Assembly (NCBI GenBank): GCA_964342855.1
Contig: CAYFIB010000005.1
Coordinates: 1 to 64,000 of the forward strand
From: JBCBJX01 sp964342855
GTDB taxonomy: Bacteria; Pseudomonadota; Alphaproteobacteria; Caulobacterales; Parvularculaceae
Reading direction: 5' to 3'
DNA: 64,000 nt
Made by a program: the position numbers and the translations under genes. How positions within the stretch are numbered: position 1 is the stretch's first letter; the number at the start of each line of letters is the position of its first letter. The notes under the pieces were generated by a model, which saw nothing but the letters and a program-made list of their open reading frames with translations, was not told where the DNA came from and did no database searches. Of the stretch, positions 56,203 to 64,000 are shown in pieces.

Positions 56203-56985
56203 TCACCCCAGCCGGTCCCAGCCCATCTCGCGCACGGCGGGGCGGTAGCTCCGGCTGACCGGCGCTTCGCGATCGCCGCGCAGCTTCAGGCGCCATCGCC
56301 CGCCCGCGCGGTCGAGGCGCTCCACGGCGCCGGAGGCGATCCACCAGGAGCGATGGACGCGCGCGCCGTCGAGACCGCGCGCCGCCTCAAGCGCCTCTGC
56401 GAAAGTGCCCGCCAGCAGCGCCTCGCCCTCCGCGGTGGCGACGCGCACATAATGATCTTCCGCAGATAAGCTTTCTATGGCGGCGCCGCGCAGGTCCACG
56501 GGCAGTTTCGCGTGCAGGGCGTCGAGCGCTGGATTCTCCTCTTCCCCGCGCTCGTAGGCGAGGCTGGCAAGATAGAGCACGCCGGTGATGGCGGCGGAGA
56601 TCACGGCGACGCCGACGAAAATTTCAAAAGCCCATTCGATGCGGATCGGCTGGCGGAAAACCGCCTCCAGCGGGATGACCGCCGCGAAGGCGGCGAGCGC
56701 CGCGCAGCATCCTTTCACGCCGCCACGAACCGAGCGCGGCAGGCGTTTCGCAAGAGGCGGCCGCAGGAAGCGCTCATAGGCGACAGCGCCGGCGTATCCG
56801 GCGACGATCGACACGCCCCAATAGGCGATGCGCGAGACGAGCGGGAAGCCGCTGGTGCCGAAGGGGCCGATGAACACCAGAAAGGCGATGACCGCGAGGA
56901 GGATCGCCGCCTCCGCGCGCTGGTTCTCGTCGAACTCGATGGATTTCAGCAGTTTTCCGACCTGCATCGCGGATCGACGCCCCAT
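56203..56985 (-). CDS. LytTR-family regulator with membrane N-terminus
   Basis: The 260-residue protein has about four membrane helices (EAAILLAVIAFLVFIGPF, AYWGVSIVAGYAGAVAYERF, CCAALAAFAAVIPLEAVF, IFVGVAVISAAITGVLYLAS). A C-terminal LytTR DNA-binding domain (IESLSAEDHYVRVATAEGEALL ... VHRSWWIA ... SRSYRPAVREM) follows. Such one-component membrane regulators are common in Caulobacterales-like bacteria. The signal is unknown. It is divergent from the DUF2141-carotenoid oxygenase pair, so it may control them. ATG at 56967 is an alternative start. Confidence 0.82.
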   Translation of the reverse strand: MGRRSAMQVGKLLKSIEFDENQRAEAAILLAVIAFLVFIGPFGTSGFPLVSRIAYWGVSIVAGYAGAVAYERFLRPPLAKRLPRSVRGGVKGCCAALAAFAAVIPLEAVFRQPIRIEWAFEIFVGVAVISAAITGVLYLASLAYERGEEENPALDALHAKLPVDLRGAAIESLSAEDHYVRVATAEGEALLAGTFAEALEAARGLDGARVHRSWWIASGAVERLDRAGGRWRLKLRGDREAPVSRSYRPAVREMGWDRLG

Positions 56986-57123
56986 TTTCGCGAATGAACC
57001 GGCCCGTTTCGCGAACGGACAGGGCCGGATCTGGCGGCGAACCCCGCTCCGCCTCAGCCTTTAAGGGCCTCTCGCGACCCCCGCGGGAGTGGTTCGACAG
57101 ATTGCCCGAAAGGATCAAGCCCC

Positions 57124-57618
57124 ATGTTCACCCTCCGCCTGTTCTCTCCCCTCGCCGGTCTCGCTCTCATCGGCGGGCTCGCGGCGTCTTCACTCAGCGC
57201 CTGCGCCAGCACGTCCGGCGCGTCGACCGTCATCGCTGAGGACGATGGCCGCTCGGACGGTCTCGCCGATCTCCGGATCGAGGTTTCGGTCAAGGTCCTC
57301 GAAGGCGACCTCATGCTCGTCCTCTTCGACAGCAAGGAGACCTTTGACGCGAACAAACCGCTGCGCGCCTTCAAGGCCGCGGTCGACGAGAGCCCGATCG
57401 TCTTCTCGGCGGAAGGGCTGAAACCTGGAACCTACGCCGCGAAGGCCTTCCACGATCTCGACGGCGACGGCGAGCTCAACACCAACGCCTTCGGCATCCC
57501 GACCGAGCCCTACGCCTTCAGCAACAACGCCCCGGCCCGCTTCGGCCCGGCGAGCTTCGAGAAGGCGGCGTTCGACATTCCGGCGGGGGCCTCCGTCACC
57601 ACCCTGTCGATCAAGTAG
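57124..57618 (+). CDS. DUF2141 lipoprotein
   Basis: The 164-residue protein has a lipoprotein signal ending SLSAC. The DUF2141 beta-sandwich follows: LRIEVSVKVLEGDLMLVLFDSKETFDANKPLRAFK, then KPGTYAAKAFHDLDGDGELNTNAFGIPTEPYAFSNNAPARFGPASFEKAAFDI. The DLDGDGELN loop looks Ca2+-binding. Members often accompany carotenoid genes, and here a carotenoid oxygenase starts 9 bases later, so they form an operon. Confidence 0.85.
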   Translation: MFTLRLFSPLAGLALIGGLAASSLSACASTSGASTVIAEDDGRSDGLADLRIEVSVKVLEGDLMLVLFDSKETFDANKPLRAFKAAVDESPIVFSAEGLKPGTYAAKAFHDLDGDGELNTNAFGIPTEPYAFSNNAPARFGPASFEKAAFDIPAGASVTTLSIK

Positions 57619-57627
57619 GAGGCGGGC

Positions 57628-59052
57628 ATGTTGACGCGACGCCATCTCCTCGCCGGAGCGGCCGCGGCCGCTTCCGGCCTCGCCCTCCCTCATGCGGCCT
57701 TCGGCGCGCCGAAACGGCTTAAGCGCGCCTTACGCGCTGCGCCAGCGGGCGGCTACGACACCGCGTCCCTGAAGCTCATCGCCGGCAAGGCGCCCGGCGA
57801 CTTGGAGGGCGTCTACTATCTCAACGGCCCGGCGCGCCACGAGCTTGGCGGCGCGCGCAACGGCCACTGGTTCGACGGCGACGGCATGGTCCACGCCTTC
57901 CGCTTCAGCGGCGGACGCGTCGCCCATCGCGGCCGCTATGTTCAGACAACGAAGTATGTCGCCGAAACCGAAGCCGGGCGGTTCCTCTATCCCGGTTTCG
58001 GCTCCTCGCCGGAAAACGCCGCGGGCGTCGGCGCGCCGGACGACATGAATGTCGCGAACATCTCCGTTCTTCCGTTGGAGGACGAAGTGCTGGCGCTCTG
58101 GGAGGGCGGCTCGGCCTACGCGCTCGCGCCGGAAACCCTCGACACGCTCGGCCCGAAATCCTTCGCGCCGGAGCTGCAGGGCGCGCCGTTCTCGGCGCAC
58201 CCGCGCATCGCGGCGGACGGGACCATATGGAATTTCGGTCATGACCCGTTCTCCGGCCGCCTCGCCATTTATGAACTCGACGCTTCGGGCGGTCTGAAAC
58301 GCTGGGCGATGCTGCAGGGCGCGCACGGCATGATGCACGACTTCGTCGCGACCGAGCGTCATCTCGTCTTCGTTTTCCCGCCGTTCGAGCCGGCGCGCGC
58401 GGCGGAGACATTTCTCGGTCGGTTCGCGTGGAAGGGGGACGAAGCGCGCACGTGCCTCGTCGTCTCCAAAGCGACGCTGGAGGTCGTGCGCCGACATGAA
58501 ACGCCCGCCGCCTTCCAGTTCCACCATTTCAACGCCTCAGAAGATGCAAGCGGGTCGATCCGGTTCGGAACCTGCAGCTATGCGGACGATACGTGGATGC
58601 AGGACGACGCCCGCGCGATCATGGATGGCGTGCCGTTCAACCCCAACCACGCCGCCCGCTACGAACACATAACGCTCCACGGCGACGGCCGCACGAGCGT
58701 CGAGAGCGATGGCGCGCATGCGGAGTTTCCGGTCTTTCGGCCGGAGGACGCGGAAACCCGCGCGCCGGGATGGTGCACGGGTATGGACGCCGCCGGTTCC
58801 GACGCGCTGGTCGCGCGCGACGCCGACGGCGCGGTGCGGGCGAGCTGGTTGGCGGGACCGGATATGATCCTCGGCGAACACGTTTTCGCGGGCGAACGCC
58901 CGAGCCGCTATCTCGTCGGAACCCAGTTCGACGCCGCGCGCGGTCGCACGCTCCTTTCGGTCATCCGCGCCGACGCCGTCGCAGACGGACCCGCCGCGAT
59001 CTGGGCGCTTCCGAAACCCATCCCCCTGCCGCTCCACGGCCGCTGGGGGTGA
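57628..59052 (+). CDS. carotenoid cleavage oxygenase (RPE65/CCD family)
   Basis: The 474-residue protein starts with a Tat signal (MLTRRHLLAGAAAAASGLAL). It has the beta-propeller family blocks GVYYLNGPARHELGG, GNGHWFDGDGMVHAFRF-like NGHWFDGDGMVHAFRFSGGR, and iron-ligand His regions FSAHPRIAADGT, MMHDFVATERHLVF, FQFHHFNASED and GEHVFAG. It should cleave a double bond of a carotenoid or a stilbene-like compound with O2, exported in folded form. An AGGAGG site precedes the ATG. Confidence 0.9.
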   Translation: MLTRRHLLAGAAAAASGLALPHAAFGAPKRLKRALRAAPAGGYDTASLKLIAGKAPGDLEGVYYLNGPARHELGGARNGHWFDGDGMVHAFRFSGGRVAHRGRYVQTTKYVAETEAGRFLYPGFGSSPENAAGVGAPDDMNVANISVLPLEDEVLALWEGGSAYALAPETLDTLGPKSFAPELQGAPFSAHPRIAADGTIWNFGHDPFSGRLAIYELDASGGLKRWAMLQGAHGMMHDFVATERHLVFVFPPFEPARAAETFLGRFAWKGDEARTCLVVSKATLEVVRRHETPAAFQFHHFNASEDASGSIRFGTCSYADDTWMQDDARAIMDGVPFNPNHAARYEHITLHGDGRTSVESDGAHAEFPVFRPEDAETRAPGWCTGMDAAGSDALVARDADGAVRASWLAGPDMILGEHVFAGERPSRYLVGTQFDAARGRTLLSVIRADAVADGPAAIWALPKPIPLPLHGRWG

Positions 59053-59130
59053 GGAAATACGCGGCCGCCCTTCCCCGGGGCGGCCGTTCGCGCTAGTCCG
59101 CGGGTTTCTCGCGAACCCCGGACGAAGCCC

Positions 59131-60228
59131 ATGGCCCTCAAATGCGGCATCGTCGGCCTGCCCAATGTCGGCAAGTCGACCCTCTTCAACGCCCTCACCC
59201 GCACCGCGGCGGCGCAGGCGGCGAACTACCCGTTCTGCACCATCGAGCCGAATGTCGGCGACGTGGCGATCCCCGAACCGCGCCTGGAGAAGCTCGCGGA
59301 GATCGCTGGGTCGGCGGAGGTGATCCCCGCGCGCATCCAGTTCGTGGACATCGCCGGCCTCGTGAAAGGCGCCTCGCAGGGCGAAGGGCTCGGCAACCAG
59401 TTCCTCGCGAACATCCGCGAGGTGGACGCCGTCGTCTACGTGCTCCGCTGCTTCGAGGATGAGGATGTCACGCACGTCGCGGGCAAGGTTGATCCGATGG
59501 CCGACTTCGAGACCGTCGAGACCGAGCTGATGCTCGCCGACCTTGAAAGCCTCACCAAGCGCCGCCCGGCGCTGGAGAAGAAAGCCAAAGGTCAGGACAA
59601 GGAAGCCAAAGCGACCCTCGCCCTCGTCGATCGGGCGATCCCGGTGCTGGAGGACGGCAAGCCCGCCCGTACGGTGGAGATCGACGCCGACGACGAAAAG
59701 GCGTGGAAGGGGCTTCAGCTCCTCACGCAGAAACCCGTCCTCTTCGTCGCAAACGTGGACGAAGAAAGCGCCGCCTCCGGCAACGCGTTCTCAGAGACCG
59801 TCGCCGAACGCGCTGGCGAGGAGAACGCCGTCTCCGTCGTCATCTCTGCGAAGATCGAAGAAGAACTCGCCCAGCTCGAAGACGAAGAGCAGCGCGAATA
59901 TCTCTCCGAGCTCGAACTGACGGAACCCGGCCTCGATCGCCTGATCCACGCGGGCTACAAACTCCTCGGCCTGCAGACCTATTTCACCGCCGGTCCCAAA
60001 GAGGCGCGCGCCTGGACCGTTCCCGTCGGCGCGACGGCCCCGCAGGCCGCGGGCGTCATCCATACCGACTTCGAGCGCGGCTTCATCAAGGCCGAGACCA
60101 TCGCCTTCGACGACTATGTCGCCTTCAAGGGCGAACAGGGCGCCAAAGAAGCCGGGAAAGCCCGTCAGGAAGGCAAGGACTACATCGTCCACGATGGCGA
60201 TGTGATGCTCTTCAAGTTCAACGTGTGA
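59131..60228 (+). CDS. ychF: redox-regulated P-loop ATPase YchF
   Basis: The 365-residue protein has the OBG-type G1 GIVGLPNVGKSTLFNALTRT, G3 FVDIAGLVKGASQGEGLGNQFLANIREVDAVVYVLRC and the ATP-specific FVANVDEES in place of NKxD. The coiled coil and the TGS domain with FFTAGPKEARAWTV and HTDFERGFIKAETIAFDDY complete it. It binds ribosomes and affects stress responses. The terminal four bases overlap the next GTG (GTGA). Confidence 0.96.
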   Translation: MALKCGIVGLPNVGKSTLFNALTRTAAAQAANYPFCTIEPNVGDVAIPEPRLEKLAEIAGSAEVIPARIQFVDIAGLVKGASQGEGLGNQFLANIREVDAVVYVLRCFEDEDVTHVAGKVDPMADFETVETELMLADLESLTKRRPALEKKAKGQDKEAKATLALVDRAIPVLEDGKPARTVEIDADDEKAWKGLQLLTQKPVLFVANVDEESAASGNAFSETVAERAGEENAVSVVISAKIEEELAQLEDEEQREYLSELELTEPGLDRLIHAGYKLLGLQTYFTAGPKEARAWTVPVGATAPQAAGVIHTDFERGFIKAETIAFDDYVAFKGEQGAKEAGKARQEGKDYIVHDGDVMLFKFNV

Positions 60229-60953
60229 ACGAAGCACAGGACAGCCCCGAGGATCGCGCCGCCACGCGTCGGCGCTGGTCGGACTGGCTCCTGCCGGGCG
60301 CGCGCCGCTTCGAACTTCTCGTTCAGAGCGTGATCGTTCTCTCTCTCGTCTCGATGACCTTCGAGACTCTGCAAACAGCGCCCGCCGCGGCGCGCGGGCT
60401 GTTCAACACCGTATCGACGGGCTGCCTTGTCTTCTTTCTTGTCGAATTCGCTCTTCGGACACTCCGGGCGGAGCGGAAACTCGGGTATATTTTCAGCTTC
60501 TGGGGCGTGGTCGATCTTCTCGCGATCGCGCCGGCGCTGCTCCTCGCCGGCCAGAGCACCATGGCGCTGCGGGTGCTCCGGCTGCTGCGACTCGCGCGAG
60601 TTCTGAAGCTCTACAGATCGTCCGCCGCCATTCAACGTCTGCGCAAAGCGTTCTCTTCCGTGTACGATGAACTTCTTGTGACGTTCTTTCTGGCTTTTCT
60701 GGTGTTCTTCATCGCCGCGGCTGGCATATACGCCTTTGAACACGAAGCGCAGCCGGAGGCGTTCGCCTCGATCCCCGCCGCGATGTGGTGGGCGGTGGCG
60801 ACGCTCACCACAGTCGGCTACGGCGATGTCTATCCCGTCACGCCTGGCGGGAAGGCGTTCACGGCGGTGCTGCTCGTGCTCGGCCTCGGGCTGGTTGCGA
60901 TCCCCACCGGGCTGATTGCAGCCGCTCTCCAGAACACTGACAAGAACGATTGA
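60225..60953 (+). CDS. six-helix voltage-gated-type potassium channel
   Basis: The 242-residue protein uses the GTG at 60225. It has S1-S3 helices, an S4-like voltage sensor with regularly spaced arginines (LRVLRLLRLARVLKLYR), S5, a pore helix with the K+ filter TTVGYGDVYPVTPGG, and S6. It resembles KvAP-type prokaryotic Kv channels. It probably sets membrane potential or mediates K+ flux. Translational coupling to ychF by a four-base overlap is unusual. Confidence 0.9.
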   Translation: MNEAQDSPEDRAATRRRWSDWLLPGARRFELLVQSVIVLSLVSMTFETLQTAPAAARGLFNTVSTGCLVFFLVEFALRTLRAERKLGYIFSFWGVVDLLAIAPALLLAGQSTMALRVLRLLRLARVLKLYRSSAAIQRLRKAFSSVYDELLVTFFLAFLVFFIAAAGIYAFEHEAQPEAFASIPAAMWWAVATLTTVGYGDVYPVTPGGKAFTAVLLVLGLGLVAIPTGLIAAALQNTDKND

Positions 60954-61043
60954 CGCTCAGCGCCGTTCCGACATGGTCGTCTGCAAGATCACGCGACGGC
61001 GAACCGGCCGCCGCATCGTTCCTTGACGGATAGACATAGAGAC

Positions 61044-61442
61044 ATGACCGACGAACCCCAGAAGATTCCCGGGCTGCCGGGATATCTCGGCCTGCAGCTT
61101 GGCGAACATGGCGACGGCTGGCTGGAGATGACCCTGCCGGTCGGCGCGCACCTGATGGCGCCGAACGGTTTTCTGCACGCGGGCTCGGTCGTCACGCTGG
61201 CGGACAGCGCCTGCGGCATCGCCTGCACCTACCACCTGCCGGAAGGCGCGGCGGGCTTCACCACCATCGAGCTGAAATCAAACTTTCTCGGCACCGCCCT
61301 CGACGGAACGCTTCACTGCCGTGCCGAGGCCGAGCACCTCGGCAAGACGACCCACGTCTGGTCAGCCAAGGTCACGCACGTGGAGACCGGTCGAACCATC
61401 GCCCTCTTCCGCTGCACGCAGATGGTGCTGCGGGCGAAATAG
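61044..61442 (+). CDS. PaaI-family hotdog thioesterase
   Basis: The 132-residue protein has the hotdog helix-loop MAPNGFLHAGSVVTLADSACGIAC and the strands TTIELKSNFLGTALDGTLHCRAEAEHLGK and THVWSAKVTHVETGRTIALFRCTQMVL. It hydrolyses acyl- or aryl-CoA thioesters, typical of PaaI/YbgC relatives. The ATG at 61044 was chosen over a TTG seven codons upstream. Confidence 0.88.
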   Translation: MTDEPQKIPGLPGYLGLQLGEHGDGWLEMTLPVGAHLMAPNGFLHAGSVVTLADSACGIACTYHLPEGAAGFTTIELKSNFLGTALDGTLHCRAEAEHLGKTTHVWSAKVTHVETGRTIALFRCTQMVLRAK

Positions 61443-61453
61443 GCGTCATCACC

Positions 61454-62353
61454 TCAAGCGAGGTGCGTTTCAAAGAACGCCAGCGTCAGCCGCCAGGAGA
61501 GCGTCGCCGCCGCTTCGTCATAGCGGGGCGTCGTGTCGTTGTGGAAGCCGTGATTGACGTCCGGATAGAAGTGCGCCGTGTGCGTCTTGTCGTGGGCGAG
61601 CAGCGCCGCCTCATAGGCGGGCCAGCCTTCATTGATGCGCGTATCGAGCCCGGCGTATTGGAGGAGCAGCGGCGCCTTGATGCGCGGGACATCCTCGACG
61701 GCGGCCTGACGGCCATAGTACGGAACCGAGGCGGAAAGCTCCGGGTACGCCACGGCGAGCGCGTTGCAGACGCCGCCGCCATAGCAGAAGCCGACGGCGC
61801 CGACCTTCTTCGTTGAGTCCGCGCGCTCGAAGAGATGCTCGAAGCCCGAGAAGAAATCGTTCAGCAGCTTCTCGCGATCGACCTGACGCTGCAGCGCGCG
61901 CCCGTCATCATCGTTTCCGGGGTAGCCGCCGACGGAGGAAAGCCCGTCCGGCGCGAGCGCCATGTAGCCCGCCTTCGCCACCCGCCGCGCGACGTCACGG
62001 ATGTACGGGTTGAGCCCGCGGTTCTCGTGGACGACCAGCACCGCCGGAAGCGGCCCGGCGGCGTTCGCGGGCGTCACGAGATAGCCGCGCACCTCCCCGT
62101 GCCCGTTCGGTGACGCATATGTGATGTCGGCGCCGGATATCTCTGGATCATCGGTCGAAACCTGCTGCGCGAGGGCGTAGTTCGGCGACAGCGCGCCAAG
62201 CGCCGCCGTCGCGGCCGCGGCTCCGCCGAGCACCTTCGCCGCGCGGTCCAGAAAGTCCCGGCGCGACAGGGCCCCATGAACGTAGAAGTCGTAAAGTTCA
62301 AGAATCTTCGGATCAAAATCTCTGGCCGTCAGTCGTCGCATGATCGTCGCCAT
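61454..62353 (-). CDS. dienelactone hydrolase-family protein, Tat-exported
   Basis: The 299-residue protein contains an N-terminal Tat-type segment (GALSRRDFLDRAAKVLGGAA). The alpha/beta hydrolase of the DLH family follows, with nucleophile Cys in KVGAVGFCYGGGVCNALAV, Asp in LQYAGLDTRINEGWP and His in YPDVNHGFHNDTTPRY. It would hydrolyse cyclic or aryl esters. The ATG at 62353 was selected; an in-frame ATG 12 bases later (MRRLTARDF) is also possible. Confidence 0.85.
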   Translation of the reverse strand: MATIMRRLTARDFDPKILELYDFYVHGALSRRDFLDRAAKVLGGAAAATAALGALSPNYALAQQVSTDDPEISGADITYASPNGHGEVRGYLVTPANAAGPLPAVLVVHENRGLNPYIRDVARRVAKAGYMALAPDGLSSVGGYPGNDDDGRALQRQVDREKLLNDFFSGFEHLFERADSTKKVGAVGFCYGGGVCNALAVAYPELSASVPYYGRQAAVEDVPRIKAPLLLQYAGLDTRINEGWPAYEAALLAHDKTHTAHFYPDVNHGFHNDTTPRYDEAAATLSWRLTLAFFETHLA

Positions 62354-62481
62354 TTCCTTTGCAGTGCAGCAAAATCCGTCAATCCAGACGGGCTTTATGT
62401 AGTAGATAGAGCGCCTTCGCGTTGCGCCCCTATCGAACGCATGGTATCGGCGATCCGGCAACCAACCCGGGGGTTTTCCTG

Positions 62482-63306
62482 ATGCTGAAAAAACTTGCTG
62501 TCGTCGCCGCTGCTGTGGCGCTCGGCGTTTCCGGTTGTACGTCCGCTTCGCGTACGATCGGTAAGCTCACCGCCAACAAATACGCCGAACCGCGCTCCGG
62601 CACGGTATGGATCGTCGCTCCGCCGGAGCTCGAGCCGCCCGCACCGGGCAACAAAACCGTCTACATCTCGTTCCGCAACCTGTCGGACGCCTCGGACATC
62701 GACCTGACGGACCTCATCCGCAACGCTGCGCGTGAAGAAGGCTGGCAGATCGTCTCCAACCCGAATTCGGCGAAATACCGCCTGCGCGGTTCGCTGCGTT
62801 ACTTCGGCGAAGTCGAGCCGGAATCCGGCGGCCGTTACGTCGACGGCCTCGGCAACATCGCCGGCGCCGCCGTTTCCGGCCTCGCCGCCGCTGCGGCCAT
62901 CAACTCCGTCACCAACAACCGTACGGCGATCGCCGGCGGCGGCGCCGTGGTCGGCGCTCTGGTCGCTCAGGGCCTCGCCAACGCTTCGCGTCCGCGCGAA
63001 TGGGCGATGATCACGGACTTCGTGCTGGAAGAATACTCCGCGCGTCCGGTGACCTTCGAACTCGCCACCGAAAGCGGCTCGGGCCGCGCTGACGCGTCTG
63101 GCGTCGGCAATTCCCGCCTCGCCTCGGGCGGCGGTCAGCGTTCGGGCAACACCTCATCCGCGACGGCGACCCGCACGTCCAACTACTTCCCGCACGGGAT
63201 CCGTCTGTCGGCCTGGGCCAACCAGATGAACATGCAGGAAGAAGAAGCCATGCCGCTCATCCAGGAGCGCGTCGAGCGCGTCGTCACGCAGATGCTGCCG
63301 GCGTAA
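62482..63306 (+). CDS. TraT-like outer-membrane lipoprotein
   Basis: The 274-residue protein has a lipoprotein signal MLKKLAVVAAAVALGVSGC. A TraT-type body follows: TVYISFRNLSDASDIDLTDLIRNAAREEGWQIVSNPNSAKYRLRGSL, a Gly/Ala-rich hydrophobic middle (AGAAVSGLAAAAAINS... GGGAVVGALVAQ), WAMITDFVLEEYS and an end with EEAMPLIQERVERVVTQML. TraT blocks surface contact and conjugation on plasmids. A chromosomal form without transfer genes may act in surface exclusion, phage shielding or envelope structure. A terminator follows. Confidence 0.82.
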   Translation: MLKKLAVVAAAVALGVSGCTSASRTIGKLTANKYAEPRSGTVWIVAPPELEPPAPGNKTVYISFRNLSDASDIDLTDLIRNAAREEGWQIVSNPNSAKYRLRGSLRYFGEVEPESGGRYVDGLGNIAGAAVSGLAAAAAINSVTNNRTAIAGGGAVVGALVAQGLANASRPREWAMITDFVLEEYSARPVTFELATESGSGRADASGVGNSRLASGGGQRSGNTSSATATRTSNYFPHGIRLSAWANQMNMQEEEAMPLIQERVERVVTQMLPA

Positions 63307-63332
63307 GCTCTTCCGAGCTTCTGCACCTTCAG

Positions 63333-63367
63333 CGCCGCGCTCTTCGGAGCGCGGCGTTTTTCGTTTT
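63333..63367 (+). terminator. rho-independent terminator of the TraT-like gene
   Basis: CGCCGCGCTC (63333-63342), a TTCG tetraloop and GAGCGCGGCG (63347-63356) form a 10-bp stem directly followed by TTTTTCGTTTT. Confidence 0.92.
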
Positions 63368-63410
63368 AACCTGCACGTTTAAGATCGACATCGCGCGCAC
63401 GACCTGAGAC

Positions 63411-64000
63411 ATGGCGCGCATGTATTCTCCCGTCGATACGCCCGCCGCCTACGCGATGATCGCCCTCACCGTCGCGATCTCGCTCTTTCAGTTCAACGCG
63501 CCAGACGCCTTCACGCGCCGCTGGGCGCTGTCGACCGCGGGGGTGTTCGACCGCGGCGAGCACTCGCGCATCATCAGCCACGGCTTTCTGCACGGCGGCG
63601 GCGCGCACCTCTTCGTCAACATGCTGACCTTGTTTTTCTTCGGGCCGTCCATGGAATGGTTCCTCGGGCCCGACGGGTTTCTCGCGCTCTATTTCGGATC
63701 GCTCGTCGCGGCGGCGGCGGTCTCCCTCGCCGTGCATCGGCGGGACCGGAGCTATCTCGCCCTCGGCGCTTCGGGGGCGGTCTCGGGCATCGTCTTCGCT
63801 TATGTGCTCTTCCGGCCGATGGACAATTTCTATCTCTTCTTCATCCCTATCGGCATTCCGGCCTTTCTCTTCGCGCCGCTCTACCTTCTCTATTCGGTCG
63901 TCGCCATGGGCGGACGGGGCAACATCGCGCACGAGGCCCACATCGGCGGCGCGGTCTCCGGCCTCGTCCTCGCGGCGTTGATCCGCCCGGACGCGATCGG
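63411..64000 (+). CDS. rhomboid-family intramembrane serine protease (3' truncated by the window)
   Basis: From ATG 63411 the frame stays open to the window end and encodes at least 196 residues: MARMYSPVDTPAAYAMIALT, ISHGFLHGGGAHLFVNMLTL (the rhomboid L1/TM2 region with HLFVNM), the catalytic Ser in LALGASGAVSGIVFAY (GASG), and the catalytic His in HEAHIGGAVSG. These are the two residues of the rhomboid dyad, in the usual order. Substrates are unknown. An ATG at 63420 is an alternative start; neither has a strong ribosome site. Confidence 0.9.
   Translation, partial: MARMYSPVDTPAAYAMIALTVAISLFQFNAPDAFTRRWALSTAGVFDRGEHSRIISHGFLHGGGAHLFVNMLTLFFFGPSMEWFLGPDGFLALYFGSLVAAAAVSLAVHRRDRSYLALGASGAVSGIVFAYVLFRPMDNFYLFFIPIGIPAFLFAPLYLLYSVVAMGGRGNIAHEAHIGGAVSGLVLAALIRPDAI

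Noticed and set aside
63366..63941. A 191-codon antisense frame at the right edge
   Set aside because: It overlaps the rhomboid gene, which has the Ser/His dyad and membrane helices in the sense frame.
1..64000. tRNA, rRNA or CRISPR arrays
   Set aside because: No cloverleaf with a GTTCRANNC arm, no rRNA segment and no regularly spaced direct repeats were seen in the intergenic regions. The palindromic repeats are inverted pairs, not spaced arrays.

Overview
The window is 64 kb of high-GC chromosomal DNA from an alphaproteobacterium. Evidence for this is the long CTC-type L25 gene next to pth, an SDR-folB-uvrC...pgsA neighbourhood, a MidA-type complex I factor, a spinster-type MFS carrier, a PetR-like response regulator beside a branched-chain aminotransferase, many F-terminated outer-membrane barrels, and alanine/arginine-rich codon use. 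Parvularculaceae or Hyphomonadaceae-like marine relatives fit best, but the genus cannot be named from sequence alone. No rRNA, tRNA or CRISPR array was seen. The assembly has one 100-N gap at 21831.

Layout. 1-9.2 kb: start of metG, an MFS carrier, a quinone oxidoreductase, a small lipoprotein, an isoaspartyl peptidase, a histidine kinase/HerA-type ATPase pair and a CPA antiporter. 9.3-19.7 kb: a coupled DUF898/M48 peptidase pair, a crotonase with a citrate-synthase-like protein that lacks the usual catalytic histidines, a GST, two valine-catabolism enzymes (3-hydroxyisobutyryl-CoA hydrolase and acyl-CoA dehydrogenase) and small accessory genes. 19.9-25.1 kb: a 26-residue membrane peptide, a CaCA antiporter, an SDR, folB and uvrC. 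25.2-30.9 kb: an interruption before pgsA holding a LuxR solo, an outer-membrane barrel, an RnfD/NqrB-like protein coupled to a DUF2330 protein, and an orphan BchE-like B12/radical-SAM protein. 31-42.4 kb: ilvE, a two-component system, proC, YbjN, ubiK, lgt-midA-pgeF, a barrel protein, a cupin and prs.

42.4-49.2 kb is the accessory part. A serine hydrolase lies between copies of an IS5-type terminal repeat next to a dead IS5-family transposase. A PaaX-like regulator and a fatty-acid desaturase follow. Then comes a 2.65-kb unit bounded by perfect 19-bp inverted repeats. It has only the last codons of an IS1-type transposase but carries an XRE-ImmA/IrrE peptidase gene translationally coupled to an unknown 224-residue protein. 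This unit is the best candidate for an undescribed system.

49.2-64 kb returns to backbone: rplY-pth, an ArsR/SRPBCC/DUF4287 operon, a PQQ dehydrogenase, a LytTR regulator divergent from DUF2141-carotenoid oxygenase, ychF coupled to a voltage-gated-type potassium channel, a PaaI thioesterase, a dienelactone hydrolase, a chromosomal TraT-like lipoprotein and the start of a rhomboid protease. At least three families of dispersed palindromic repeats occupy intergenic spaces.
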